From Chryseobacterium angstadtii (lineage in GTDB: Bacteria > Bacteroidota > Bacteroidia > Flavobacteriales > Weeksellaceae): DNA of 64,000 bases. How positions within the stretch are numbered: position 1 is the stretch's first letter; every line of letters starts with the position of its first letter. Below are positions 17,220-25,272 of the stretch, piece by piece. The DNA lies in assembly GCF_001045465.1 (NCBI RefSeq), contig NZ_LFND01000003.1, forward strand, positions 124,001 to 188,000, written 5' to 3'. Made by a program: the position numbers and the translations under genes. The notes beneath the pieces are model-generated. The model was not told the DNA's origin. It searched no databases and worked only from the letters and a program-made list of their open reading frames with translations.

Positions 17220-18965
17220 TCATAGGGGAATTTCTACTATTGGATCATCATCGAAATTTAAGTCTTTCCGTCTTTTTTTTATAAAGGTTGTGGCTTTAAT
17301 ACCATTAATTTTTAGAAACTTTTCATTAAAATTCTGACGCGACCCTATACCACATTCCTCGGCTAAAGTTATAATGGTATATGACAGATATTTCCTATCA
17401 TTATATAGTTTGTTTGTAATATAATTTATTCTTAGGTGAGCCAAGTAATCGGTGAAATTCATTCCCCTAGATTCTCTGATAATACTTGTGAGATATTTGT
17501 AATTTGTATCAAACTTTTTTGCAAGGTCTTTAGATGTTAAGCCCTTTTCTATAAAACCATTGTTCTGTTCAAATTTTTTCAGTTTTTTTAATATCTCATT
17601 TATTATTTGTTGGGGAATATAAGGGTCAACCGAATTATTTATGGGAGAAGAATCTTCAGGCTTTGGTTCCTCAACTTTATTTAAAATTTTCTGTTCTAGA
17701 AGATAATAGGCTTTAAGTAGTTTATCCTTTTGAGATTGATGCCATATTATCATGAACAATATCACGGAAGAGCTCAAAATTATAATTATTAAAGTTGTCC
17801 ACTTACTTTTGGAAATCTCCTTTTCTAAACTAAGCTTTGTTTCCCGCAATAACGGGGTATCATATTCTTTATGAATTTTAGAAGAAAGATATCTGAAATC
17901 CCTATTAAGGACTATATCTGCTTTTAATAATTGCTTTGTATAAAAATATTCTTTATGAAGATCTTTTTTGGTCTTATAGTAATTTATCAAAGATTCGTAG
18001 TTATTTCTTACTTCTGGTAAAATGAAGTTATGTCTTTGAAATACGGAATCCACCATCTTAAAATATGTTGCAGCTTGATCTTCTTTTCCAAGGGCAAGAT
18101 ATGATTTACCAATGTAAGAATAACAAACCGTTAACCAAGCAAAATCATTGACAGCTGAAATGGATTTCATGCAGGAATTTAGGGATGAGATTGCCTGTTC
18201 ATATTTTCTATTCCTGAATTGCTGAATTCCTTTTTCTTTCAAAAAATAACTGTATTCCTGCATATATTCTTTGCTCGTTGATGTCTGCAATAGACCAACA
18301 GCAATTAATGAATCCGAACGCTTAAACTGTCCAAGATTTCTATAACATACTGCCATTTGATGGATAGAATTAAAATAACCTCTTAAATTGTTGTAAATGA
18401 GGTTTGGATGTTGAGGTTTTTTAGATTCACTTTTAAAAAATTCACTCGTGGTTCTAAACTGTTCCAGGGATTCATTATAATTTCCCATATAACTGTTGAC
18501 AACACCCATAAGATAGATTAGCCTATTGTTATAAAAATAATCTGTACTATTTTTGGCGTATTGATATGCCTTTATGTATTCATCTAATGCGAGATTATAC
18601 TTCTTATACTGGAAATAATACACAACTCCCTTTTCCAAATATGCAGCGCTTATTTTTTCATTATTTTTAGTGAGTTTTGAGGCATAAATTGTACTATCCG
18701 CAAATTTTAATTTCTGTTCTGGGTGTGATGAGTACAAAATACCATCCAAATACCCCTGAATTAATTGTTCGTAATTCTTTTCTCTTTTCGCTTTGGCTAT
18801 ATACTGCTTTATAAACTGAAGCGCATGTTCATCATTTTCTGAAAGTCCCTCATAATTTTTTCGCAGAAGATAGTATTCACTAAACTCTTCATCATTCTGT
18901 CCTTTCAAAGACATCGTGAAAAAAAACGAAAAACATATTATATAAAGTTTAAGGAAGGCTTTCAT
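17220..18965 (-). CDS. TPR-containing membrane regulator with C-terminal AraC-type HTH
   Basis: A 581-aa predicted one-component regulator of a type common in Flavobacteriia and Sphingobacteriia. A signal peptide (1-22) leads into tetratricopeptide-like helical repeats (about 30-380) on the periplasmic side. One membrane helix lies near 390-412 (TTLIIIILSSSVILFMIIWH). A cytoplasmic AraC HTH spans about 470-570, with NYKYLTSIIRESRGMNF as the first helix pair and GIGSRQNFNEKFLKINGI as the second. TPRs in such proteins are thought to sense peptides or protein partners. It is encoded upstream of, and in the same direction as, the sigma gene, so it may be a second control layer over cargo locus A. 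Confidence 0.85.
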   Translation of the reverse strand: MKAFLKLYIICFSFFFTMSLKGQNDEEFSEYYLLRKNYEGLSENDEHALQFIKQYIAKAKREKNYEQLIQGYLDGILYSSHPEQKLKFADSTIYASKLTKNNEKISAAYLEKGVVYYFQYKKYNLALDEYIKAYQYAKNSTDYFYNNRLIYLMGVVNSYMGNYNESLEQFRTTSEFFKSESKKPQHPNLIYNNLRGYFNSIHQMAVCYRNLGQFKRSDSLIAVGLLQTSTSKEYMQEYSYFLKEKGIQQFRNRKYEQAISSLNSCMKSISAVNDFAWLTVCYSYIGKSYLALGKEDQAATYFKMVDSVFQRHNFILPEVRNNYESLINYYKTKKDLHKEYFYTKQLLKADIVLNRDFRYLSSKIHKEYDTPLLRETKLSLEKEISKSKWTTLIIIILSSSVILFMIIWHQSQKDKLLKAYYLLEQKILNKVEEPKPEDSSPINNSVDPYIPQQIINEILKKLKKFEQNNGFIEKGLTSKDLAKKFDTNYKYLTSIIRESRGMNFTDYLAHLRINYITNKLYNDRKYLSYTIITLAEECGIGSRQNFNEKFLKINGIKATTFIKKRRKDLNFDDDPIVEIPL

Positions 18966-19213
18966 GGTTAGGTGACTTTCATATAAAATTAAAAAAAATC
19001 ACCCAAATATGACCTTTTATTGAATAAACATTAAATGGAAGCAATATCTAGGTCAACATCCAGAAACATAAATAATTACGAATGTTATTTTTCTAGAAAT
19101 ACAACATAATTATTTTAGAAGCGCACCATACAAAGGTTTTCAGAGCGAGAAAAGTCCAATAATTTCGAAGTCAGAATTCTATTAAAACCCCGGGGATAAA
19201 TCTTCTAAATATT

Positions 19214-19477
19214 ATGACTATGAAAAAGATTATCTCAATTATTTCATCAATAATTACAATTTTAGCGGGAATTGTTTTTATGCACTCCTGTAGACAGCAG
19301 GACGATGATCAGGCTTTAGAGCAGGACTTTAAGTTTGAAAAATCAATAAGTAAACTATCCAACAGAAATGCGGATAGTCTAAATCAAGTATCGAATTCAG
19401 GTGAATTTGATGCGGCAGAAATTGACTATAAAGATCCACCTCCTAAAAATGGTGGACAGTGGAAAATCAAAAACTAA
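19214..19477 (+). CDS. Small lipoprotein-like peptide, divergent from the TPR/AraC regulator
   Basis: An 87-aa protein not recognised as a named family. The N-terminus is a lipoprotein signal (MTMKKIISIISSIITILAGI, then VFMHSC, acylated Cys about 26). The mature part is short, acidic and polar (QQDDDQALEQDF), and ends with a distinctive proline/glycine tail, DPPPKNGGQWKIKN. The third codon is also ATG, so the start may be two codons later. Divergent transcription from the TPR/AraC regulator suggests it may be its target or ligand. A secreted or surface peptide signal is one possibility, but this is inference from size and position. Confidence 0.6.
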   Translation: MTMKKIISIISSIITILAGIVFMHSCRQQDDDQALEQDFKFEKSISKLSNRNADSLNQVSNSGEFDAAEIDYKDPPPKNGGQWKIKN

Positions 19478-19482
19478 TCAAA

Positions 19483-19525
19483 CTGTTTGTATATATGCAG
19501 TGCGCAATGCATATATAACGAACAG
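19483..19525 (+). terminator. Hairpin after the small lipoprotein gene
   Basis: TATATATGCA (19490-19499) pairs with TGCATATATA (19508-19517), extended imperfectly by CTGTT with AACAG. No T run follows, so it could be a 3'-end stabiliser or an operator rather than a classical terminator. Confidence 0.45.
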
Positions 19526-19679
19526 ATCATGAGGTAAGTCAGAGGCATCTTTTCCAATGGTAATAGAAATTAAAAATTGCTTCCTTTGAGACAAATTTAT
19601 CCTTAAAATACCAATCACTGCCACATTTTGAAGGGTATCATATTACTTCTTTAAGTTTATCCATTAAAAATTATATTAT

Positions 19680-20117
19680 ATGGATATTTTACTTAAAAAC
19701 CTCTCGTATTTTAGATCAAACCTTCAAGAATTACTATACACCAATTATCCTGAAAAGGCTTACGATTCTAAATTTATTTCTCAACGTTCAAATTGGGCTT
19801 TTAAAGCTTATGAAGGTGCTATTCAAGGTAAAAATACTGAAGAAGAAGCTGAGAGAATCGCAAATTCTATTCTTTTTGAAGCTCTATATTTTTCCAAGTT
19901 CAATACAATTTTTCAAGTTGTCACCTACGAATTCGACACCTTTTTTGTTGATGAAGAGATAAGACCATTTTCTCTAAAAATGCTGAATGTCTGCGATGAT
20001 ATATTTAAAAAATATGATCTAACGGATGACTTTGCGTATAGTACTGACTATGATTATCTTTATAACGATATCAAAGCTATTATTAGTGAATGGATTAAAA
20101 AGAACTTGAATTTATAA
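19680..20117 (+). CDS. DUF1896-like protein of Bacteroidota conjugative elements
   Basis: Soluble protein of 145 aa. It matches the pattern of DUF1896, a family of unknown function found in Bacteroidota ICEs: an opening LSYFRSNLQELL with NYPEKAYDSKFI, an Ala-rich middle, LFEALYFSKFNTIFQVV, and an ending with a DDFAYSTDYDYLYNDI motif. It lies 206 bases before mobC. It probably belongs to the element backbone rather than to the cargo; role unknown. Confidence 0.72.
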   Translation: MDILLKNLSYFRSNLQELLYTNYPEKAYDSKFISQRSNWAFKAYEGAIQGKNTEEEAERIANSILFEALYFSKFNTIFQVVTYEFDTFFVDEEIRPFSLKMLNVCDDIFKKYDLTDDFAYSTDYDYLYNDIKAIISEWIKKNLNL

Positions 20118-20163
20118 TCTCTAATAAAAAGCATCCTACATCACCTTATTGAAAATCCAAAGA

Positions 20164-20197
20164 ATTGCTACAGACCTGTTTGATAGCAGTTTTTTTA
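20164..20197 (+). terminator. Probable terminator between the DUF1896 gene and mobC
   Basis: ATTGCTA (20164-20170) pairs with TAGCAGT (20184-20190) with one wobble, followed immediately by a run of seven Ts. The stem is short but the T run is clear. Confidence 0.55.
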
Positions 20198-20323
20198 TTA
20201 TATGTTTTCGGTCAAAAACATAACTAATAATGCCAAATTAATCCTTAAAATTCCCTGAAAAGCCAATTTAATCAACGGATACAGATTCCCAATAATTTCA
20301 CTTGCAAATTTAATTTTTCAGAT

Positions 20324-22324
20324 ATGCAAGGAGATGATGATTTAAGAGGATTAGCAAAAATTATTGCTTTTATGAGGGCCGTAAGTATCGTTCTGATACT
20401 TATGCATTTTTATTGGTTTTGTTATAGTGCATTTGCAGACAAGGGCTGGAACATAGAGGTGGTCAACCGAATTTTAAGCAACTTCCAAAGGACGGCAGGT
20501 TTATTTTCACATACTCTTTATACGAAGGCTTTTGCATTCCTGCTTCTTGCATTAAGCTGCTTGGGAACGAAAGGAGTGAAAAATGAAAAAATTACCTGGA
20601 CAAAAATTAATACCATTTTATTAGTAGGATTTGTATTTTATTTTCTAAACACATCATTACTATTACTTTCTCCCGACATAGGCTTCTTTTTATACATTCT
20701 TACGACAAGTATTGGATATATTTCATTGATGGTAGGTGGTATTTGGCTAAGCCGGCTTTTAAAGAACAATCTGATGGATGATGTCTTTAATAGCGAAAAT
20801 GAAAGCTTCATGCAGGAAACCAAATTGATGGAGAACGAATATTCGGTAAACTTACCAACTAAATTCTATTATAAAGGAAAATGGAATGATGGATGGATCA
20901 ACATTGTTAACCCTTTTCGTGCGACAATCGTACTGGGAACCCCCGGATCGGGAAAATCATATGCCGTCGTCAATAATTTTATCAAACAGCATATTGAGAA
21001 GGGTTTTGCGATGTATATCTATGACTTTAAATTCCCAGATCTCTCAACTATAGCATATAATCACCTGTTAAGGAATACTCACTGCTACAAGGTAAAACCA
21101 AAGTTCTATGTAATCAATTTTGATAATCCCCGCGAAAGTCACAGAAGTAACCCAATCAATCCCAAATTTATGACGGACATCTCTGATGCATATGAGTCTG
21201 CGTACACAATTATGCTGAACCTCAATAGGTCCTGGATAACTAAGCAGGGCGAATTTTTTGTCGATTCACCAATAATATTATTAGCTGCAATTATTTGGTA
21301 TCTGAAAATTTATGATAATGGCAGATATTGTACTTTCCCACATGCTATAGAGCTTTTAAACAAAAAGTATGAGGATATATTTACCATATTGACTTCATAT
21401 CCAGAACTGGAAAACTATATCTCTCCCTTTATGGATGCTTGGGAGGGCGGCGCCCAGGACCAATTGCAGGGACAAATTGCTTCCGCAAAAATTCCTTTAT
21501 CAAGAATGATCAGCCCGCAATTATACTGGGTTATGTCAGGCGACGACTTCACTCTAGATCTCAATAATCCAAAGGAACCAAAAATACTATGTGTTGGCAA
21601 CAACCCGGATCGTCAAAATATTTATTCGGCTGCTTTAGGATTGTATAATTCTCGTATTATTAAACTAATTTCTAAAAAGGATCAACTTAAATGTTCCATT
21701 ATCATTGATGAGTTACCTACAATATATATACGTGGACTGGATTACATTTCCTACGCCAGATCCCTAAAAATTTCGTCTCTCTTTGGTATTCAGGACTTCT
21801 CGCAGCTAACCAGAGATTATGGTGATAAAGAAAGTAAAGTGATACAAAACTTGGTAGGTAATATAGTAAGTGGTCTGGTTGTTGGAGAGACTGCAAAGAC
21901 TCTTTCTGATCGTTTTGGAAAGGTCTTGCAGAAAAGGCAAAGCATGACAATAAACCGTAATGACAAATCGATATCCATTTCCACACAACTTGACAGTTTA
22001 ATTCCTGCGTCGAAGATCAGCACCTTAACCCAAGGAATGTTCGTGGGATCAGTTGCAGACAACTTCGATGAACGCATTGATCAGAAAATATTTCATGCCC
22101 AGATTGTCGTGGACAATAAAAAGGTTGCAGCAGAGACAAAATCATATCAAAAAATACCCGAAATCACCAAGTTTATTGATGAAAATGGTAATGACAATAT
22201 GCAAGAAGTAATTGATGGGAATTACAAACAGATCAAAGCCGACATTAACGGAATTATTGAACGGGAATTAGATCGTATAAGTAATGATCCATCTTTATCT
22301 CATTTGATAAAAAAGGAATCTTAG
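20324..22324 (+). CDS. mobC: MobC-type coupling protein with YWFCY domain (VirD4/TraG ATPase)
   Basis: Type IV coupling protein that brings the relaxase-DNA complex to the mating channel. The N-terminal membrane region (about 15-145) holds the YWFCY signature at HFYWFCYSAF (about residue 30) and four hydrophobic helices. The ATPase shows Walker A GTPGSGKSYAVV near residue 205, Walker B SIIIDELPTIYI near 458, and a TraM-recognition/TraG C-terminal region. It has a normal length of 666 aa. It is about 19 kb from mobB/mobA and on the opposite strand, whereas these genes are usually neighbours in such elements. Confidence 0.92.
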   Translation: MQGDDDLRGLAKIIAFMRAVSIVLILMHFYWFCYSAFADKGWNIEVVNRILSNFQRTAGLFSHTLYTKAFAFLLLALSCLGTKGVKNEKITWTKINTILLVGFVFYFLNTSLLLLSPDIGFFLYILTTSIGYISLMVGGIWLSRLLKNNLMDDVFNSENESFMQETKLMENEYSVNLPTKFYYKGKWNDGWINIVNPFRATIVLGTPGSGKSYAVVNNFIKQHIEKGFAMYIYDFKFPDLSTIAYNHLLRNTHCYKVKPKFYVINFDNPRESHRSNPINPKFMTDISDAYESAYTIMLNLNRSWITKQGEFFVDSPIILLAAIIWYLKIYDNGRYCTFPHAIELLNKKYEDIFTILTSYPELENYISPFMDAWEGGAQDQLQGQIASAKIPLSRMISPQLYWVMSGDDFTLDLNNPKEPKILCVGNNPDRQNIYSAALGLYNSRIIKLISKKDQLKCSIIIDELPTIYIRGLDYISYARSLKISSLFGIQDFSQLTRDYGDKESKVIQNLVGNIVSGLVVGETAKTLSDRFGKVLQKRQSMTINRNDKSISISTQLDSLIPASKISTLTQGMFVGSVADNFDERIDQKIFHAQIVVDNKKVAAETKSYQKIPEITKFIDENGNDNMQEVIDGNYKQIKADINGIIERELDRISNDPSLSHLIKKES

Positions 22325-22455
22325 GATATTGAAGGGTTAATATAACAAAGATTAATTTTATTTTTTTCTTAGAAAATCAAAATTATTTCATTACTTAGTA
22401 AAATATTGGATTTTCTTTTCTATAAGAAATTTGTTATACTAACTGGCCAATAATT

Positions 22456-23238
22456 ATGAACACTTATTTATTAGCATTGGTAGAAAGTACGTTAAAGGAC
22501 GCGATTGAAGAGTTTTCAAAACTTCATTGGGTCTCTCCTGCATTTCACGCTAACAAAATTGATGTGATTCAACTGCAGTTGAATAAACTCATGGATTACT
22601 ACATTGAATTTTTTCAAAAAACCGGATTTCTGCCCAAAGATTTGGATTTAGTAAAAAAATCTTGCCTTATTGAACGAAGAATAAAGGATTTCGATAAAGC
22701 ACAAGAAGATGAAATTTTATCTGGTTTATCCTTTGTTATTGAAGAAATCGAAGATGATGTCAAAAACCGCATTATTCCCATTCACACCCAATATCCTAAA
22801 ACCCATAATTTAGCCCTATTGACAGGAATTGCAGCGACTGACTCCTATGGAAAAACGATTAGATTTCTGCTTCATGAATTTGAAATACCGAGAATTTTAA
22901 TTGATATAATTGCGCAGGATCTTGATTATATTGGAAGGCTTCTTGATCTGTATGATGCAAAGGTAAGAAGTTCGTTAAAAGACTTTGTAACATCATTTAA
23001 TCGTAATTATAAGAAGTTCCAGAAAGACTGTAAGATTTATCTAGAGGATACTTTTTATCAATTTTATATCAAACTAAAGATGATCGGGGCAAACCGTGAT
23101 ATTCTTTTTTCGGATATGAACAAAAAGGAAATTGCTTATAATAATCAATTTGGAGATTATTTAAACCTCTACAGAATATATAATCAACATTATAAAATCG
23201 TGCTGGATGACTTACCCAGATTCAAACAAATATTATAG
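22456..23238 (+). CDS. Unrecognised 260-aa protein downstream of mobC
   Basis: I do not recognise this family. The protein is soluble, predicted mostly helical and rich in Lys, Asp and aromatic residues. It has an N-terminal repeat-like hydrophobic pattern and a C-terminal segment with many Tyr/Asn residues (YNNQFGDYLNLYRIYNQHY). No signal peptide or membrane helix is visible. The size and helical pattern resemble ICE-borne RteC-like proteins, but the RteC C-terminal signature is absent. It is followed by a strong terminator, which makes it the last gene before cargo locus B. It may be backbone (with mobC) or cargo. Confidence 0.6.
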   Translation: MNTYLLALVESTLKDAIEEFSKLHWVSPAFHANKIDVIQLQLNKLMDYYIEFFQKTGFLPKDLDLVKKSCLIERRIKDFDKAQEDEILSGLSFVIEEIEDDVKNRIIPIHTQYPKTHNLALLTGIAATDSYGKTIRFLLHEFEIPRILIDIIAQDLDYIGRLLDLYDAKVRSSLKDFVTSFNRNYKKFQKDCKIYLEDTFYQFYIKLKMIGANRDILFSDMNKKEIAYNNQFGDYLNLYRIYNQHYKIVLDDLPRFKQIL

Positions 23239-23250
23239 TATCGATAATTA

Positions 23251-23274
23251 AATTCCTATTAGTAGGAATTTTTT
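23251..23274 (+). terminator. Intrinsic terminator before cargo locus B
   Basis: A perfect 8-bp stem (AATTCCTA with TAGGAATT), a TTAG tetraloop and a T run, 12 bases after the preceding stop. Confidence 0.88.
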
Positions 23275-23375
23275 ATAATAAAAAAGCATTTATTTGAAAT
23301 ACATTAGCTCATTCAAGATATTTTTTTTCAAGAAAGGTTTTTGAAATTTGGTTATAGATAATCATTAAACCGATT

Positions 23376-24971
23376 GTGATGAAAAAATATTTTGCAAAAG
23401 ACTATGCAAGTATTGTAGCTTATTTCATAGCGCTGCTTTTTGTATATGCAGCTATGAGTAAACTTTTGGATTTTGAAAATTTCCAGGTTCAACTCGCGCA
23501 ATCCCCACTGTTGAGTGCCTATGCCGGATTTATTTCCTATGCCGTAATTATAGTTGAATTTGCGTTGGCAGTTTATGTCTGTGTTCCAGATTATCAATTA
23601 TTTGCGTTATATGGCTCTTTGGGTTTAATGACAGCTTTTACTATCTATATTTATCTGATAATAAATTATAGTGATTTTGTTCCGTGTTCATGCGGCGGAA
23701 TATTAGAAAAATTAGGGTGGACTGAACACCTGATTTTTAATATCGTGGTCGTGATACTAATTTTTACAGCAATTCTTTACAGGGAAAGAAAACAGAATCC
23801 ACAAAATCGACTGATCTTACCCATATCCAAATCTATTGCCATAAGTATTGTCAGTTGTGGAATTGTTGTATGCTTATTTTTAAGTTCCGAACACATTATT
23901 AAGCAGGAGAATAATTTTACAAGGCGATTTGTACCGCATCCACTTGTTAAAGAACAGATTTATGATCTGGGAGTAAATTCTTACTACTTTGCTGGGTTGG
24001 AGGATGGAAATATCTATTTGGGAAATACAACTGCACCGCTTTTCATAACAAAAATTGACACCGCACTAAGAGGGATGTCAGATATAAAGGTAAAATTGGA
24101 CAATAAAAATCATGTATTCCGAAACTTAAAGTTAACAATCCGTAAACCATATTATTATATGTACGATGGTTCTGTACCAGTAATTTATCAAGGGAAGTTG
24201 GAGGACTCATTAGCAAAAACAATAAGCTTTGGTGATGCATATTTTAATCAGCTTGCCATACTTGATTCAATGCGATTTGCCATTAGAACTCAGCGGAGGT
24301 CTGATAAACGGTATATTCTAGCCTCACTGGATTTAGATAAAAATAAAAAACTGGAATTGCAACCGGATATTTTAGAAAAACAGATTGACGGAATTTTTGA
24401 TGTGGATGGAATTTTGAGTTCTGATAGTCAGAGCGGAAAACTGGTCTACACCTATGTCTATCGCAACCAGTACATTGTGATGGATAACAATTTCAAGATA
24501 TTGAATCGTCTAAATACCATTGATACAACAAGCCGTGCAAAAATTTCTGTAGTACGTTTATCCAATGGCAATAATAAAATGAGTGCTCCGCCTTTTAGCG
24601 TAAATAAAGGTTCACTGGTTTCGGGTAATTTATTATTTAATCAATCCAACCTGAAAGGCAAACATGAGCCCTCAAAATCCTGGAAAACATCTTCCATAAT
24701 TGATGTATACAGCACTGATCAACAGCAATATATTGGTAGTTTTTACATTCGACATAAAAATAATATACCAATGTCTGCAATGATCGTTCAGGACAACAAC
24801 CTTTTCGTCCTTATTGGAAATGAACTTGTTCGTTATAAAATCCGGGATGGTGCTTTTGACGTGAATTCAAAACGAAACAGGCCGCTCAGGGAGCAGCCTG
24901 TTGATAAGGAACCCAAAAAAGGGATTGCCGAAAACCTTGAAAAGATTAGGCATAAACCAATAAACACTTAA
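23376..24971 (+). CDS. MauE/DoxX-like membrane domain fused to a large extracytoplasmic domain
   Basis: Fusion protein of 531 aa. Residues 1-135 are a four-helix MauE/DoxX-like domain with the cysteine pair in PCSCGG (103-108), followed by the same spacing to (P/T)(Q/E)HLIFN as in the shorter protein at 7166. A fifth helix at about 152-170 leads to a soluble domain (180-531) rich in beta strands, with recurring segments such as NIYLGNTTAPLFITKI, NQYIVMDNNFKILNRL and NNLFVLIGNELVRYKI. These resemble blades of a beta-propeller, an impression from pattern only. It is followed two bases later by a DUF6520 gene, so the two are surely co-expressed. The propeller part may bind the peptide or its receptor. 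Confidence 0.75.
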   Translation: MMKKYFAKDYASIVAYFIALLFVYAAMSKLLDFENFQVQLAQSPLLSAYAGFISYAVIIVEFALAVYVCVPDYQLFALYGSLGLMTAFTIYIYLIINYSDFVPCSCGGILEKLGWTEHLIFNIVVVILIFTAILYRERKQNPQNRLILPISKSIAISIVSCGIVVCLFLSSEHIIKQENNFTRRFVPHPLVKEQIYDLGVNSYYFAGLEDGNIYLGNTTAPLFITKIDTALRGMSDIKVKLDNKNHVFRNLKLTIRKPYYYMYDGSVPVIYQGKLEDSLAKTISFGDAYFNQLAILDSMRFAIRTQRRSDKRYILASLDLDKNKKLELQPDILEKQIDGIFDVDGILSSDSQSGKLVYTYVYRNQYIVMDNNFKILNRLNTIDTTSRAKISVVRLSNGNNKMSAPPFSVNKGSLVSGNLLFNQSNLKGKHEPSKSWKTSSIIDVYSTDQQQYIGSFYIRHKNNIPMSAMIVQDNNLFVLIGNELVRYKIRDGAFDVNSKRNRPLREQPVDKEPKKGIAENLEKIRHKPINT

Positions 24972-24972
24972 T

Positions 24973-25233
24973 ATGAAAAAAATATTATTGCCAGCACTTA
25001 TTGTAGCAATGGGTGCAGGCGCAGCTTTCGCTACCAATTTGGCAAGTAAAGCCTCTAAAGTAATTCCGACTTATCGTATTGATGAGAATAACAAATGTGT
25101 TCAGGTACAACAAGATTGTAATGCCACAAGCGGATTTGTTTGTACTTGGGATGGAGACGGTACTTCGCGTTTACATGAGTTTATGGATAGTGAAACACAA
25201 TGTTCACAAGAACTATTCAGAACTACTCCATAA
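24973..25233 (+). CDS. DUF6520-family small exported protein, locus B
   Basis: An 86-aa protein with a clean signal peptide (MKKILLPALIVAMGAGAAFA). The mature part of about 65 residues has four cysteines (Cys42, Cys49, Cys57, Cys77) arranged C-x6-C-x7-C-x19-C, compatible with two disulfides. Overall layout (KCVQVQQDCNATSGFVCTWD, acidic end, LFRTTP) fits DUF6520, a Bacteroidota family of unknown function. It starts one base after the MauE-fusion stop, so translation is coupled. It converges with the S9 peptidase gene across a strong bidirectional terminator. Cysteine number differs from the locus A copies (two each). Confidence 0.82.
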   Translation: MKKILLPALIVAMGAGAAFATNLASKASKVIPTYRIDENNKCVQVQQDCNATSGFVCTWDGDGTSRLHEFMDSETQCSQELFRTTP

Positions 25234-25242
25234 GTTCGAAGA

Positions 25243-25272
25243 GAAGGCGCTTAAAAAGGCGCCTTCTTTTTT
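25243..25272. terminator. Bidirectional terminator between DUF6520 (locus B) and the S9 peptidase
   Basis: GAAGGCGC (25243-25250) pairs with GCGCCTTC (25259-25266), followed by a T run. On the minus strand the stem overlaps the last codons of the peptidase gene, whose stop is at 25251-25253. Confidence 0.85.
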
